Shown: piece after piece, positions 1-13,650 of the stretch
Numbering within the stretch: the first letter of the stretch is position 1
Layout of the letters: every line of letters begins with the position of its first letter
Notes under the pieces: model-generated
What the model was told of the DNA's origin: nothing
The model's input: the letters and a program-made list of their open reading frames with translations, nothing else
Database searches by the model: none
Position numbers and translations under genes: made by a program
Origin: Xylaria sp. FL1777
Taxonomy: Eukaryota; Ascomycota; Sordariomycetes; Xylariales; Xylariaceae
Assembly (NCBI GenBank): GCA_022578965.1
Contig: MU400547.1
Location: 62,001-126,000, forward strand
Direction: 5' to 3'
DNA length: 64,000 bases

Positions 1-3000
1 TTTATAAACGCTAATATAAATTAAGGCTTATAATTTAAAGTAATAGTTATAAAAACACTAAATACTTTAAAAGAACCTTTATAATATATTTTTATAGCAT
101 TTTTTACGGTTGCATGCATTATATAAAAGATTGTTTAAGCATGCTTTTTTAGTTAGTTTACTATTATTAGCGCGTTGTTGTACTTATGTTTATTTTTAGG
201 CATTTGTTTAAAGTTTATTACTAAGTAGCGCTATATTTAGTTTAAAATAAAAAGCAGCTATAGTTTATTAAAGGTTTTATTTTAAAGTACTTTTATAAAG
301 CAGTAGCTTATATAATTAATAATATACTTATTATAGTTTTTTTTTTAGTTTAAGCTACTAATAATATTAAATTACTAGCTATTATGTTTTAGTTTGTTTA
401 AAGTAAGCTATAAGCATTTTTTATACGTTTTTTTAATTAATTAAGTGCATAAAAGCAAGTAATTAAAAACAATTAATTGATTTTTATAAATAGTTAAACT
501 ATTTTTTACTTTTTAAAAGTTGTTTGCAGTAATAGCAGTTGCTTTTTAGCAGTAAATTGCTATGCTAAAGTTTTTATAGTTTTTTTATAGTATGCAAGCT
601 ATTAATTAAGTACTTTAAAGTACTTTTTTAATACATAATAATAATATAGCTTGTTTTTTTTAAATAAATATAGTTTAAGTAATTAGTTAAAACAAAGTAA
701 AGTACTAGTAAGTTTTTTTTTTTGTTTATTATGTTTATAGGTTTTTTTGTTTATAAAACAAAGCGTTAACTACTACATTTTTTTTTTTTAGCTAAAAAGC
801 AATAAAAAAGTTATATTTTAAAAATAAAACAGCTTAGCTAGCTTATTTAAAGTTAAAGTGTTGTTTTTTTCCAAAATATTCTAATGCTTAGTAGTTAATA
901 ATAATTAGAAAAAAGTTTTTATAAGTACTAATTAATTTAGCTTGCTATTTCTTTAAAGCTAAAATTACAGCTAATATTTTTTTATTATAAATATTATAAT
1001 TAAGTTTAGCGTTATATATTGTTTTAAAGTAAAAAGCTATAAAATGCTAAATGTTTTTATAATGCTGCAATATTATACTTGCTACTATGCTATTTAATAT
1101 ATTAGTTTTTACTTTTGTAAGTAAATTATAGTTAAAGTGTTTAAAAGTAAGTATAAAAGTTAAGGCCTTTTTTAATTATTAAACCAACTTTTTACATTTT
1201 TTTGTTTATTTAAAAAGAATGTTTTTTTTAGTTAGTTTGTTTAATAGTATTACTATTTAGCTATATTTTTTAATAAACTTGCAATAAAAGTTATAAAAGC
1301 TTAAAAAAAACTAGACTTTTTTTACTATAGTAAATAACTTTTAGTTTTAAATAACCTTTATTTTGCTAAAATTAACTTTTATACTTTTAGTATTAATAAT
1401 ATAGCTAAAAAACTTTGTTTTAGTTATATGGAATTTTAACTTTTTAAGGTTAGCTTGTAAACTTATACTTTAAAGTTAAGTAAGTACTTTTTAAACGTAT
1501 ATTTAGTATTTTTTTAAGCTATTAAAATAAATCAGAATATTGTTTATATAAGCGTTATAAAAATCGTTAAAATAATTAAATAAAGTATTATTAATATACT
1601 ATTAAAATATAAACGGTTTGTTTGTTAATTTAAACAATAAAACATAATAACAATATAACTTATAATATATATAAAACATTGTTAAGTTTTTATAACTAAA
1701 GTGCATACGTATATAGTAAAATGTTTATTATATGTTTATTTTAGTAAAAATCTTTGCTTTAGATATTTAAAACAAAGTTTTTTTAATAAGTAGTAAAAAG
1801 TACTTGTTTTTTTATAATAATTTATTAAGTTTACAGTAGTTTACGCAAAAGCAAAAACTTTTGTTAAGTTTTTTAACAAATAAAACAAAAGATGCAAATA
1901 ATGTATTATTTAGTTTTATAAATCCTTTATGCAAATTATTAACTAAGTATGCTTGTATAGCTTTTAGCTTATTTAGTAATATTTTATATAAAAGAAAATA
2001 TTACATGTTTTTTTATGATTTTTTACTAATAAACTTAATTTTGTAGTTTATACTAAAGCGGTTAAGTAGTAAAATATTAAAATTTATTTTGCTAAAAATG
2101 CGCAATAAGTTATAGTACTTTTTAAATATAAGTTTTAAGGCTTTTTTTTTTAACTTTTTGTTTTTAAAGTTAAAAAAGTTATTCTTTTTTTTTTTGCGGT
2201 TTTTAATAAGCTTGTTAATTTAATAAATACTAAAAACTTATATTTTGTTATAAAACTTATTTTTACGAACTATAGCTTTAAAAGCAATTATACTAATGTT
2301 AATAATATTTAATAATTATTTTTTATATTAACTTATATTATTATATTATATATAGTATAGCTTTTAAATATTAGTTTGCTAATAAAAGAAGTTTTTTTTA
2401 GCTTTAAGCTTTTTTTTAAGCTTATGTTTTGCTTTTTTTTTTTTTTAATATATAAGTTCGAAAAAAAAAAAGAAAAGCTTTTTACATAGTGATTTTTTTA
2501 TTTTTTTAACATTAGTAGCAATAAGGTTATTTTTCTTTAGGATTTTAGTAACTTACATTTATTAGTTATTTTTTTTTGCAGCAAATTGCTGCTTTTTTTT
2601 TTTGTAGCTTTTTTTTTATTTTATTATTTTGCTTATTAGCGTTTTGCTAATACTTTAAATATTATAGCTAAGTATTAGCTTTATTTATTGCAATATTTTA
2701 TTTAAAGTTACTTATAAGTTTTAATAAAAGTAAGAAAATTAGCTTATGTTTTTTATAGTTAAGCAAAATATTATATACTTTGAACTATTTTTAACTAAAA
2801 ATAATGTTATGCTATATATTTAATATAAAAAAATACGTTCTAAAAAAAACATGCTTATATACTTTTAAACTTAGTACTAAAGCTTTTTTTATTGCTTGTT
2901 TACTTTTGTTATTATAATTTGTTATAAAGCAAAAAAAAACATTTATAACTATAAGTTATAAGTATTTTAAAATGTTTTTATTAAAGCCAGTGCTTATAGC

Positions 3001-5259
3001 AATATATAAGCTAGCTTTTATATTTTTAAAAAAATTAGCAATTATTAAAAAAAGTTTATTATTATTTAAAGTATAAGTGTATAAAAAAAGTTTACTTTTA
3101 AAAAATTTATTTATAATGTTTTTTTTTGCATGTTTTTAAAATACTATCTTTAAGTTAAAGTTTAGTATACTTAGAGTTACTTTTTTAAGTGCTTATTGTT
3201 TAAGTTTTTTTGCTTAGCTAAAATAAAAACAAGTAAAATTATTTTTTACTTAGCTATAATAGCATTAATATAAGCTTTATAATTAGTATTAGCAGTAGCT
3301 TTAATAAAGCAGTCTTATATTATATAACTTATTTGCTTATAATAAAAGCATTTGCTTTTTAAAATAAGCTTTTGTATTTTTTTAAGCGTTATTTTAAACT
3401 TAGAAGTAATTTTACTTTAAAGAGCTAAAGCTATACAAAAAAAAGCAAAGCGTTTATTGCTAATAATAATTGCTGTTTTAGTAGTTTTAGCTTATTTTTT
3501 TGTTTTATGTATAACGTTATGTTTTATATTACTAAAGCTAAATTAGTAAGTAATTTATGTATAATACATAATATAAGCATTAAAAATTACGCTTAGCTTT
3601 AAATATTTAAATAAGGTTTTATTATTTAGCTAAATAAACAATCTGTTTTTAAACTTTTTTTTCTATTTATTTTTAAGCAAGCAAACTTTATTAGCAAAGC
3701 AAATAAATTTATTTTTAAAGGTAGGAAATTTATTAAAAAGCAGGTTTTCTATTTTACACTTTTTTTATGCTTTTTTAGATTTTTTAAAGGCATTAATGTT
3801 ATAGTAGTTATTTTATAAGTATATAAAAAAAGCTTTAGCAGTACAAAGTTAATTAAGGTGTATGTTTTTTAAATATAGTTAAAAATGTTTTGTAATATTA
3901 CTTTTAAGTTAAAACTTAATATTAATTATTTTTGCAGTATTGTTAGCAAACTAATTTTTGTTTGCAGTAAGTTAATTTTTTATTTTGCAGTACTAAACTT
4001 TAAACTTGCTTTCGTTTTTTTTTTTATTGTTATAAAAAGTAAATATTTATACTTTAACAAACTTGCAAGATTTTTTCTTAGTGTAAACTAAAAATAATAA
4101 TAGTATATTATGTTAGTTCTTTTATATTAAGTTAGCTATTAATGCATTAAGTTTATTTATTTATGTTTAAAAGTAGTTACGTTTTAATGCTGTTGCTTTT
4201 AGCTTGTTTATTAAACGTTTGTTAGTTTTTTGTAAGTTACTAAGGTTTTTTTGCTTTTTATTACTGCTATATAGCTTACTATTAAAAGGTCTAAAAGCAT
4301 TTAATTTTTTTCTTAGTATATTAATTTAGTTTTGTATGCTAATTTATATATTAGATTTTATATTAGCAAAAAGTTTTCTTTATTTAAGTAAGTTTAATAC
4401 TTTATTTTTTTTTACTTGTAGCATTTTATGTAAATTAAAGGCATGTTATATATTAGCAATTATTATAATGTTTTGCAGCTTAAACTTTTGCTATAATGCT
4501 TTAAAATAATTTAGCAAGCTTAAAAATTTATTTTTGTTTATAAGTTTTTTAAACATAAGTATAGCTTTTTTTATTTCGTTTATAAATAAATTAAAAGAGA
4601 AAATAAGATTGTTTTCTTTAATATATGTAATTATATAGATTTTAATAAGATTTTTAGCTTTTTTATTGAAATTACAACAATTATAAACATACTAATTAGC
4701 TAAAAAAAAAGGTTTTTAAATTGCGTGCTTAAATTAAATAGCTAAATATATTATATTATTAAAGTTTTCTTTATTTAGTATTATAATATAAGTATTAAAG
4801 TTATAAATAAAAAATATATTAAAAAATTGTTTATAAGCTTTTATATAAGGTTTTTTTTTTGCATAAAGCAAATTTTGTTTAATGTTATTAAATAAAAACT
4901 AAACTGCTTTATAAATAGCTACTTTAATTATAGCACGTTTTTTTAATAAGCACGCTATATTATTAAAACAAGAAGTTCTAAGTCCATGTTTTAATAATTA
5001 GTTTAAGTTAATAAAATAACTTACTAGTTAATTAATTAGTTTATTAAATTAAGAAAATATTTAGTAAAGCAGTTTTAACTGCTTTAAAAAAAGTAATACT
5101 TAGATTATTATATGTTAAGCTATTTTAAAAAACAAAGCTTTATTTAAAAAGCTAGATTTATATTAAAATCTAAGTATAAAAAAAAAAAGAGCTATTTTAT
5201 AAAGTAGTTTGTAAAAAGTAGCTAAGTAGCTAAATTATAGTATATATAGCTAATAGGTA
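1..5259. other. AT-rich RIP-degraded block, no intact gene
   Basis: Very AT-rich DNA in which TA is abundant and CA/TG are scarce, with surviving C and G mainly inside GC steps (AGC, GCT). This is the pattern left by repeat-induced point mutation on old transposons. The longest open frames here are 61-68 codons of Phe/Leu/Ile/Lys-rich sequence and look like chance. I could not recognise a domain, terminal repeat or family in this stretch. It is probably one or more mutated mobile elements by analogy with the better preserved copies further right. Confidence 0.75.
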
Positions 5260-5306
5260 GTTTATGCACCATTGGGTGGTCCATGCACCATTAGGTGGTT
5301 TATGCA
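5260..5306. repeat. 19-bp tandem repeat, about 2.5 units
   Basis: Two full 19-bp units (5260-5278 and 5279-5297) and a partial third (5298-5306). The units differ at three positions only, as C/T or G/A changes. Each unit contains CACCAT...GGTG, so it can fold on itself. The repeat lies in a short stretch (about 5250-5410) that keeps CA and TG dinucleotides, unlike the DNA on both sides. Confidence 0.7.
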
Positions 5307-8180
5307 TATGTATAAACTAGCCTAGCCACATTAAAGTGTAGCGCAGCTACATTTATTTAGCCATATTAGAACATAGGGCTATAGGGCCATTAGTTACTAT
5401 ACCGTAACTATATAAATATATATTTTAATAACTAATAGTAGTTATATAACAAGTTTATAAAGCTAGACTTTTTTTGTTAAATTATATTTACTATTATAGC
5501 TTTTAAAATAAAAATAAATATTTATAACGTAACGTATATTGTTTAGTTTAGCTTTATTGCTTTTAAAAATTTTTTAAACCTGTTGTAAAAATTTAGCTAA
5601 ACTGTTTAAGATAGTATAACATAAAAAACGGCATTTTTTTTTGCTTTTTATTAATATTTTAATTTATTAAAAGCGCAAAAAGTTAAGCTTTTTAAACTAA
5701 AGCATAAAAAAAAGCTACTAAAAAACAATTAAAATAATTTGCACTTTATAATAAATATAAGCAATAATATATTAAAAAGCTTAACGTTTAGCTATATATA
5801 GTTTATATTATTAAATTACTAATTAATTATAATTAATAAGCTTAAAAATAAAAATATTTTAATAATTAACTTTAAACTAAAATAATTTAAACTAGTTAAA
5901 CTTATTAAATAAACTAAAACTAAACTAAAGTTTAAAAATAAGCTATAAGCTATTTAGCTAAATATATATAAATTTATAAATGTAAAATGCTTTAAAAAGT
6001 ATGCTTTATAGTTTTTATAGCAGCTAAATAATAAAAATATTAAAAAGCAAAAAAATATATAATAAAAAGTATGCTATAACTTATGTTATTATAACTTTAG
6101 CTAATTATTAAAGTTGCTATTAAAAATACGCTAGTAGTTTGCGTTTTAAAAAAAAACTATCTTTTGGTTTTTATAGCAAAAGCTTTAAAAATTTTGCGCA
6201 AAATACTTTATAAACTTATATTAACATTTAAACTTTGCTATTAATAGTATAACAAAATATTTTATGCTAAAAAAAGTTTAATACTATATTGCTACTATAT
6301 TTAATAAAGTAATTAATATAAATACTATATTTTTTTTAGTTTATAATGCTATAAAAATATTTAAATAAAATAAATAAAAAAAATATAGCTATGTTTTATA
6401 TGCTAAGCTTTTTATAATATATTAGTATGCTTTTAATAAGTATATTAAGCATTTTGCAAATAAAGCACAAATTAAAAATGCTACTAAAAACATACTTTGT
6501 TTAACTTTAAAATTAATACTAAAAATGCAAATAAAGCAGCAGTTAAATATTTATTAAATATTTAATATATAATTAAGCTAGTTAGCTTTATGCTTAATAG
6601 TAGCTATAACTTTTGTTTTATTATTTTTAGTAAAACTAACTATAGTTATATTACTTTTAAGTGCTTTTTTTATATATATAAATATATTGCTAGCTATAGA
6701 TTTATTAATATAATTTAAACTATTAAAGCATAATAAAAAATTGCCAGTAAATAGTAGTTCTAAAAAGCTAAAAAAAAAGCAAAAGAAGTAAAATATATAT
6801 AATACTTTATATTAATTTATATTTAGCTATAGTTCTTTAGTTTTTTTTTTTTTTTTTTTTGCTTTTTTATAATTAAAAATATATAGCTGCTATTTTTTAT
6901 TACTTTTAATAAATAGCTTATTTTTATTAGCTAAACTTAGTATATTTTGTTATATTAAAACTTTAGTTAATTAAACAACTTTAATGTTAAATTTATTAAT
7001 TTTAGTATTAATAAGTTATTACTTTTTTTTTATTAATAAATTTAGCGCATTAAAAAAATTATATAACGTAATATAGCTATTAATGCATTTTTTAGTATTA
7101 CTATTAATATATATTTTGCAAGCATATTTAATAACATTTTAATTAATAAAAAAAAAAGTATGCTGCTTATTTTAATATGTTTAAAAGAACTATTTTATAT
7201 TACTACAAATTAAAGTAATATAAAAGCTTATAATAGTTAATTAATTAAATATAACAAAAATATTTTGCGTAAAGTTTTTATTATTCTTTATATTAATTGT
7301 AAAAATATTATTAATATGCTTTAAAGCTAAGTTAATAGTTTTTTATTTACTTTTAGCTATAGTATACTAAACAAAGCTTAACTATAGTATTTTTGTTGCA
7401 AGTTCTAGTTTTATAACATTAAAATAAAGTAATTAAGCAAAATATAACATTTTTAGTTTATAATTATTAAACTTTTTTTTATAAAAAAAAATAAAGAAAT
7501 AAAAAATAATTTAATATAATACTTTATAATTGCTAAGCTAAACTGCTATAATTATTATAAATAAATATTTTATAATACTTATATATTAGTAATAGCTTTA
7601 AAACTTAATGTTAATTAATTTGTTTTTGTTTTAAGTATATTTTTTTGTTTAACTTATATATTTTAACTATTAAAACTATAAAGCTGCAATTTTTTGCTTA
7701 AATAATATAAAATTTATGCTTTTTAATGCTATTTAAATATAGTTTAGTTAAACTTTATTAAAAAATAGTATACTAAATTTAACTAAATTATAAATTAAAA
7801 ACGCTAAAATATAAGCATAAAACTTATTATGTAGTAATAGTAAAGCTTAATAATATTAAACCTTATTTTTTTTAATATGTTATTTATAGCTAAAAAATTA
7901 CATGTTATGTTTTACAAAAAAATTTTAGAAAGTTTAAAAAATTAGTTAAATAAAATTTAGCATAATATAAAAAAAAACTAATACAAAAAATATTTATTGT
8001 TTATAGTTATATATATTGCTTGCTTTTATTTAAGCAGCTATTATAGCTTAAATAAAAAATGTAGTTTTTTAATTTTTATATATTATTATAAACCTTAGCC
8101 ACGAGTTGCTAACGTGCTAATGCGGTTAAGCCGAGAAGTTGCTGCTGCACTTCTTGAACTAGTGCTTTAAATATAACAGC
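5307..8180. other. AT-rich RIP-degraded block with two milder islands
   Basis: After a less mutated tail (about 5307-5410) the sequence returns to heavily RIP-degraded AT-rich DNA with no coding frame of note. A second milder stretch, about 8096-8165, just before the 2.19-kb element, retains CG, CA and TG and contains a 6-bp-stem hairpin (AGAAGT...ACTTCT, loop TGCTGCTGC). I see no gene in it. Confidence 0.65.
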
Positions 8181-10375
8181 ACTTGCAGTATACTAAAAGA
8201 GCAAACAAATTTTTAACTAAGCTACTAGTTATTGCGCAACTTAAAAAAAGCACGTAAAATAGCTAAATAGGTTTTAAATATAAGGAGGCTTAGCTATTAT
8301 AACGTAGCTAAAAGACTAATTAGGTTATAAGTAGCTACAAAAACATAGAAATAAAGGCTTTTAAATATAAAGCAAGAACAGCTAAGCATTAATACTAGTT
8401 TTTTTTTGAGCTAAAAAAGGTTTATTATAACTATAAAGCAAAAGCTAAAGCAGCTATTATAAAGCTGTTTGTTACTTATAGTTTTAAAAAGGCTGCTTAT
8501 TATAGGCTTATATTTATAAACTTTAAAGTAAAGCATAATATAATAAAGTACTAAAAACAGCAATACAAAATTACGAATATAAAACTATAAAAGTTAAAAA
8601 GCATATATTATAAAAAAGCAAAGCAATTAAATAACTTTATTAAGTATTAAATACTGAAATTTTATTAAAACTTTTAGCTACTGAATATATAATAATGCTA
8701 ACCTTTAAAAGTTACGTAAATACTTTTTAACTAGCTTATTTATGTAAAACTTTTAGCTTTTTTATTTGCTGCAGCTTTTTTTGCTTCTTTAATTGCAACT
8801 TAAAGTTGTATATTAGCTATAAGTGTAGCTTAAATATTTTTATTAATATAAAAATAGCGTACAGCTATATAGGCTTTAATAAACAATCGAAGTTTTTTAT
8901 TAATTTTTTTAAGCTAAAGAATTATTAGTAGTACTTAAGATTAAAAAAACTTTAATAGTTAAAATAAGCATAAAGTAAAGCTTAAAAACGTATAAATATT
9001 AATATAGTTAAAAGTACTTATAGAACTATAACTGCTACTTTTAGTGCTTACTTTATTTTTTTTGCATTATAAGCACTTAGTAAACTTATTAATAATATTA
9101 TAAGCGCAAAAATTATTAATGTTTTTATATAATTAGCATAAAAAAAACAACAATAAAAAGTGTATAATATATTACTGTAATATAAGCAATATAATAGTAG
9201 TATAGCTTAAGCATTTTAGCGTACTTAATAAATACAAATTTTAAAGCTATTAGCAATACTTTAGCGTAAAGCACTAAAGCATTTACTTTTATTTTAAAAA
9301 TTAGTATTATAGCAAAAAAACATAACAATAAGCAGTTATAAAAGCTTAAACTATATAGTAGTAAGCTATTAGCTACTTTGTTTAATATTATAAATTAAAT
9401 AATTAGTAAAAACTGCAGCAAAATAACTTATAACTTTAAATATATAAGCTAAATATTAGTTAGCATATATACTTAAGTTAAGCTAATTATAAATACGTAC
9501 TATAAAAAGCATAGCAGCTATAACAAAGTAAATTTTTGTATAACTGTAATATATTAATAATTAATTATATTATAAATTAAGTACTTTAATATATTAAAGC
9601 AAGCGTAAGCTAAGCATATAGTAGTAATAATAGTAAAAGTAGTAAAGTTAGTAGTTAAAAGAGAAAAAAATTAATATAAGTAACTAAATAAAATAACTTA
9701 TTATTTATTGCTACTTTATATTACTTAATGCATAAGCTACTTATAAGCCGTGCTTATTTAGTAAGCTTACTATAAAAAGCATAAAAGCAGCTTAAAAAAT
9801 AAATATGCAAAAAGCAAACTAAAAAGTAATAAGCAATTAACTTTGCTTATAACTTAGTTATAATTTAATTATAAAAAAACTAGTGCAGTAAAAAGCTAGC
9901 AATAATATTAAAGCAAACAAACTATAATATATTAGCAATACAATAAAAAAAGGTTTAAAAAAAGACTAAAAAAAAAAAGCAGCATACTTAACTAAGTAAG
10001 TACTAAAACTAAAAAAACTGCTACAAGTAGCATAAAGTAAGCAGTAATACTAAAGCAAGCAAACTATAAAGCAAAAAAAATACAAAGAAAAAAGAACTAT
10101 AAAGTAACTACATAAAAGTATATATATTTAATTAATAGCATAATACAAGTAAACAAACAACCTAAAAGCAAAAAAATAAAAAGTAAAGTACTTAATAAAA
10201 TCGTAGCAAAACTAGTATAACTTAAAAGTAAATATAAAATGTTTTTACTTAGCTACTAAAAAAAAAGTGAGCTATTTATAGCTTGCTTTTAATTTATAAG
10301 CACAGTTTTTACTTGTACATATAAAAAATAAAAACTAGCATAGCTAATAGGCCGTTAGCTCAAGTAATACAATAT
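8181..10375 (+). mobile_element. 2.19-kb RIP-degraded mobile element, copy A
   Basis: Aligns almost base for base, in inverse orientation, with 61,536-63,729; the two copies differ in length by about one base. Differences are overwhelmingly C/T and G/A, and copy A is the more mutated of the two. No intact ORF remains. In both copies the first 150 bases can be read as a frame with residues such as KKAR.IAK and RLSYYN.AK, broken by TAA/TAG, suggesting an old protein-coding element. I see no terminal inverted repeats and cannot assign a transposon class. Flanks of this copy are too mutated to show a target duplication. Confidence 0.8.
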
Positions 10376-11689
10376 ATACTATTATAAATTATTTATTATA
10401 GTTTTAATAATTTAAAATAATACAAAATAAAATATTATAAACTTAATATACTTTAAATATTTTTTTTTTGTTTTTATAAATAGCAAAAGTTTATAAAATA
10501 TAGCTAACATTATTTTATAGTTATATAATGTTTAAAAATAAAGCAAACCTTTTTAAATATAATAATTTAAATAAAAAATAAACAGCATAAACTAATAAAT
10601 AATTAGTTGTTTTATTTATATAAGCTAAAGTTAACATTAAGTAAAAAAAAAGCCATTTCTTTTTAAAAAAAGTAATAATATGTTATTATAACTACATAAA
10701 TAAGCTAAATACGTTTAAACTAGCAACTATAAAACAATTAGTTAAATTTTGCATAATATTTTTATAATTTATGCTAAGATTTTAAACACTATTTTTAAAA
10801 TTAAAATTATTATATATAAACATAGCATTTAAGTTATAAATAATACGCTTTAAGTTAAGCTATATATTTATTAATTTAAGTATTAAAACATTAGCTAACT
10901 AGCTATTACATATGTAACTTTGTTTAGCTATTTTATTTAGCTATTTTAAAACAAACTTATAGCTAATATATACTTTAAATTAAACAAAAGTATTAATTAC
11001 TTAAGTTTATGTTTTACTACTATAAAAATAAATGCTAATAAATTACTATAAAAAATTGCTTGTTAAAAGTGCATATATACTTAATAATAAAGCTATAATT
11101 ATATATGCTTTAGTAATATAAAAAAACAGCATATTAGCTTTAGTTGCGTTATAAAATTTATGCTTAGTTTGCTAATTTATAAAAATATTTAAAAAAAAAG
11201 CAGCAAAACATAAAAATGCATTTTAAATTTAAAACTAAAAAAAACAAAGTAACTTTTTAATCTATTGCATATTATAAATATTTTTAACTTAGCAAAGCTT
11301 TTTACTAAAAGCTTTAAATGCTTTAAAATTAAATTTAGTAAAAGCTAATTGTTTAAATAAAGTAAAAAGCTCGTTTTAAAATGCAAAAATGTTAATAATA
11401 TTATAACTTGGATTGTTTTTTTTAAATTTTATCTAAATACTAGCTTTTTAAAAACGCTATTAAACTTTAAGGTTTTTTAATATGTTAACTATTTTGTACA
11501 TTTGTAGCTTTAACTAATTATTAGTTGCAGTTCGCAATAAAAGCTATTTTTTTAAAAACTAACAAAAATTATAGCTTTAATTATAATTATAATGCTAATA
11601 CTTTTGTATGTTTATTATAACCTATTACTAGCATATAAAATTAGATTTTTTGTTTAAATTATTGCTTTTATAATTAGAATTATTTTCAA
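10376..11689. other. AT-rich RIP-degraded block
   Basis: Strongly AT-rich sequence with RIP-like dinucleotide bias. No coding frame, terminal repeat or RNA gene could be recognised. Confidence 0.6.
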
Positions 11690-12130
11690 AATTAAAAGCA
11701 ATAAAAGTAGTATTAAAAAAGTCAGTTAATTTAAATATAAAAAGTAATATAAACGCTAGTATAGTAAACTATACAAACAAACGAAGTAATTACAAAAAAA
11801 ACAATAATAAAAAAAACAATATTTTAGTTAAAAAATCTATAGTATGTAATACAACAAGAACTAAGCGTTAAAAAAATACAAAAAAAATATAACTATATGT
11901 AAAATACAATAATTAATTAATTAGGTATAACTTTGAACAAATTTAAAGTTACTACATAAATAAATCACGGTTTGTCGTTTTTTAGATAAAAACGTAAGCA
12001 GGAAAATCAACATAGTTGCCTTAAACCAAAATTCCGAGTTTATGTTAAGGGAAATAAAAAGGGTTGTAATTAGTAAAGAGGTGGTATAGCTAAAGAAATA
12101 CAAACACAAGGACTATTTTAGTTTAAGGCA
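11690..12130. other. AT-rich but RIP-free island of about 440 bp
   Basis: Unlike its neighbours this stretch keeps many CA dinucleotides (runs such as ACAAACAAACG) and has a G-containing segment at 11,940-12,130. A 62-codon frame on the minus strand (11,921-12,109) is hydrophobic (Leu/Ile/Phe/Ser/Thr-rich) and starts with Met-Cys-Leu-Tyr, but I do not recognise it. The block could be a late insertion, for example a nuclear copy of organellar DNA, or a single-copy relic that RIP did not target. No gene is claimed. Confidence 0.45.
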
Positions 12131-13650
12131 CCTAAGATAAAATAGCTTAACAAACTAAAGATTTATGTTTTACTACTAAATGTTTATATTTAGTATAATA
12201 TTTTTGCATTATTAATTATTAGCTAAACTTTATATAAAATAAAAATAAAACAATTTACTTTTATATTATTAACTATGTTAATTAATTAAAACTAAGCTTT
12301 ATAAGTTAACATAAAACGCAAAAATACTTTTAAAAAATAAAACTATATAGCTATAAAATTAATACAATAATTATTTAAAGTTTTTTAAACAATAGTGCAA
12401 TTTTTATTTATAATAATTTTTTTATAATTATTCTTTTAAAAAACAAAAAAATAAACAAACTAGTTTAATAACTTTTAAATATATATTATATTAAAATATA
12501 ATATAGCAAGCAGCTAATTTATTAATAAAATTAATTTAAAATAAATATAAATTAACTTATAAAATTATATAAAATATAGCTGTTTATATAGCTTATATAA
12601 GCTATTACTTTTAAATCTTTAAATTTGTAAACTATATTTAAAAGCAAGCTATTTTTTAGCTAAAATGCTTTTTTAAAACGCTTAAAACAAAGCTAACATA
12701 CTAACAAACTACTTAGAACTATTGCTTTTTTAATAGTTTTATATTTTTTATTTTTAGCTTTAATAGTTTATTTATAAAGTTTATAAACAAAAGTTATTAT
12801 AAAAATAAGCTAACGTTTAGCTAGCATAAAAACTTTAATATTTGCATTAAAATTAAACTTATTTTTTAAGTTATTTATATTAAAATTACGTAAGCTAGCA
12901 TTAAAATCTTTATTAACATTTATAAAGTTAAAATTATTTTTATTTTTATTTTTATTTTTCTTTTTATAATTAATAAAAAGCTTAATAATATTTAAATCTT
13001 TATTAAAATTAAAGCTGTTTTAAAAAAAAAGCAAACTGCTAAAGTTTTTATTTTTATTACTAAAATTATTAAACTTTTAGCAAAAAAGTTTATTAAAGTT
13101 TTATTTTATAATAAAATTAAACTTATTTCTAAATAAATTTAAGCATAAAGCAAGTTATAATAATTTTTTATGTTTATGTTTATAATTATAGTTTTAATTA
13201 TAATTATGTTTATATATACTATTTTTAACTACTGTAAATTTAAGCAGCATAATTATAATACAAATAATAATTAAAAAAAAAAGCAGAAAAAATATAAAAT
13301 AAATATAAGATTAGCAGTAATAAAATAAATAGCTAAAACTAAATGTTTAATAGCAGCTAAAAAAAGAAAAAAAAAAAGAAAGAAAAAAAAAAGCATATAG
13401 TAATAAAAGTATAAACGTAAGCCTTGCTATAAATATAGCACAAAACAAACGTAACTTAACATATAAACATAAGCATAAATATATAAATACTTTAACTATT
13501 ATACTGCATAAGTATTTTATTTAATACATTATATTTATGCTTAATTGCTTTATATTACTTTACTTTACTACTTATACTTAAGATTAATTACTTTAATTAA
13601 TTTTACTTATATATAAGTTAAAAACAACCTAATTAAAAAGAAAAAAATAA
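12131..13650. other. AT-rich RIP-degraded block
   Basis: RIP-type AT-rich sequence with poly-A/T tracts and a purine run at about 13,360-13,395. No gene, RNA or repeat boundary was recognised. Confidence 0.6.

Noticed and set aside
1861..4091. Short hydrophobic ORFs (61 and 68 codons) in the AT-rich block
   Set aside because: Phe/Leu/Ile/Lys/Asn-rich chance frames in RIP-degraded DNA with no start context, splice signals or domain.
9125..9328. 67-codon minus ORF inside copy A of the 2.19-kb element
   Set aside because: Not conserved as an open frame in copy B; composition reflects AT bias only.
10345..10375. tRNA-like start (GCCGTTAGCTCAAGT) at the end of copy A
   Set aside because: No cloverleaf follows, and copy B reads differently at the same place; it is part of the mobile element end.
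13340..13400. Possible CRISPR-like or tandem repeats in A-rich runs
   Set aside because: Only low-complexity purine runs; no spaced repeats, and CRISPR arrays are not expected in a fungal nuclear genome.
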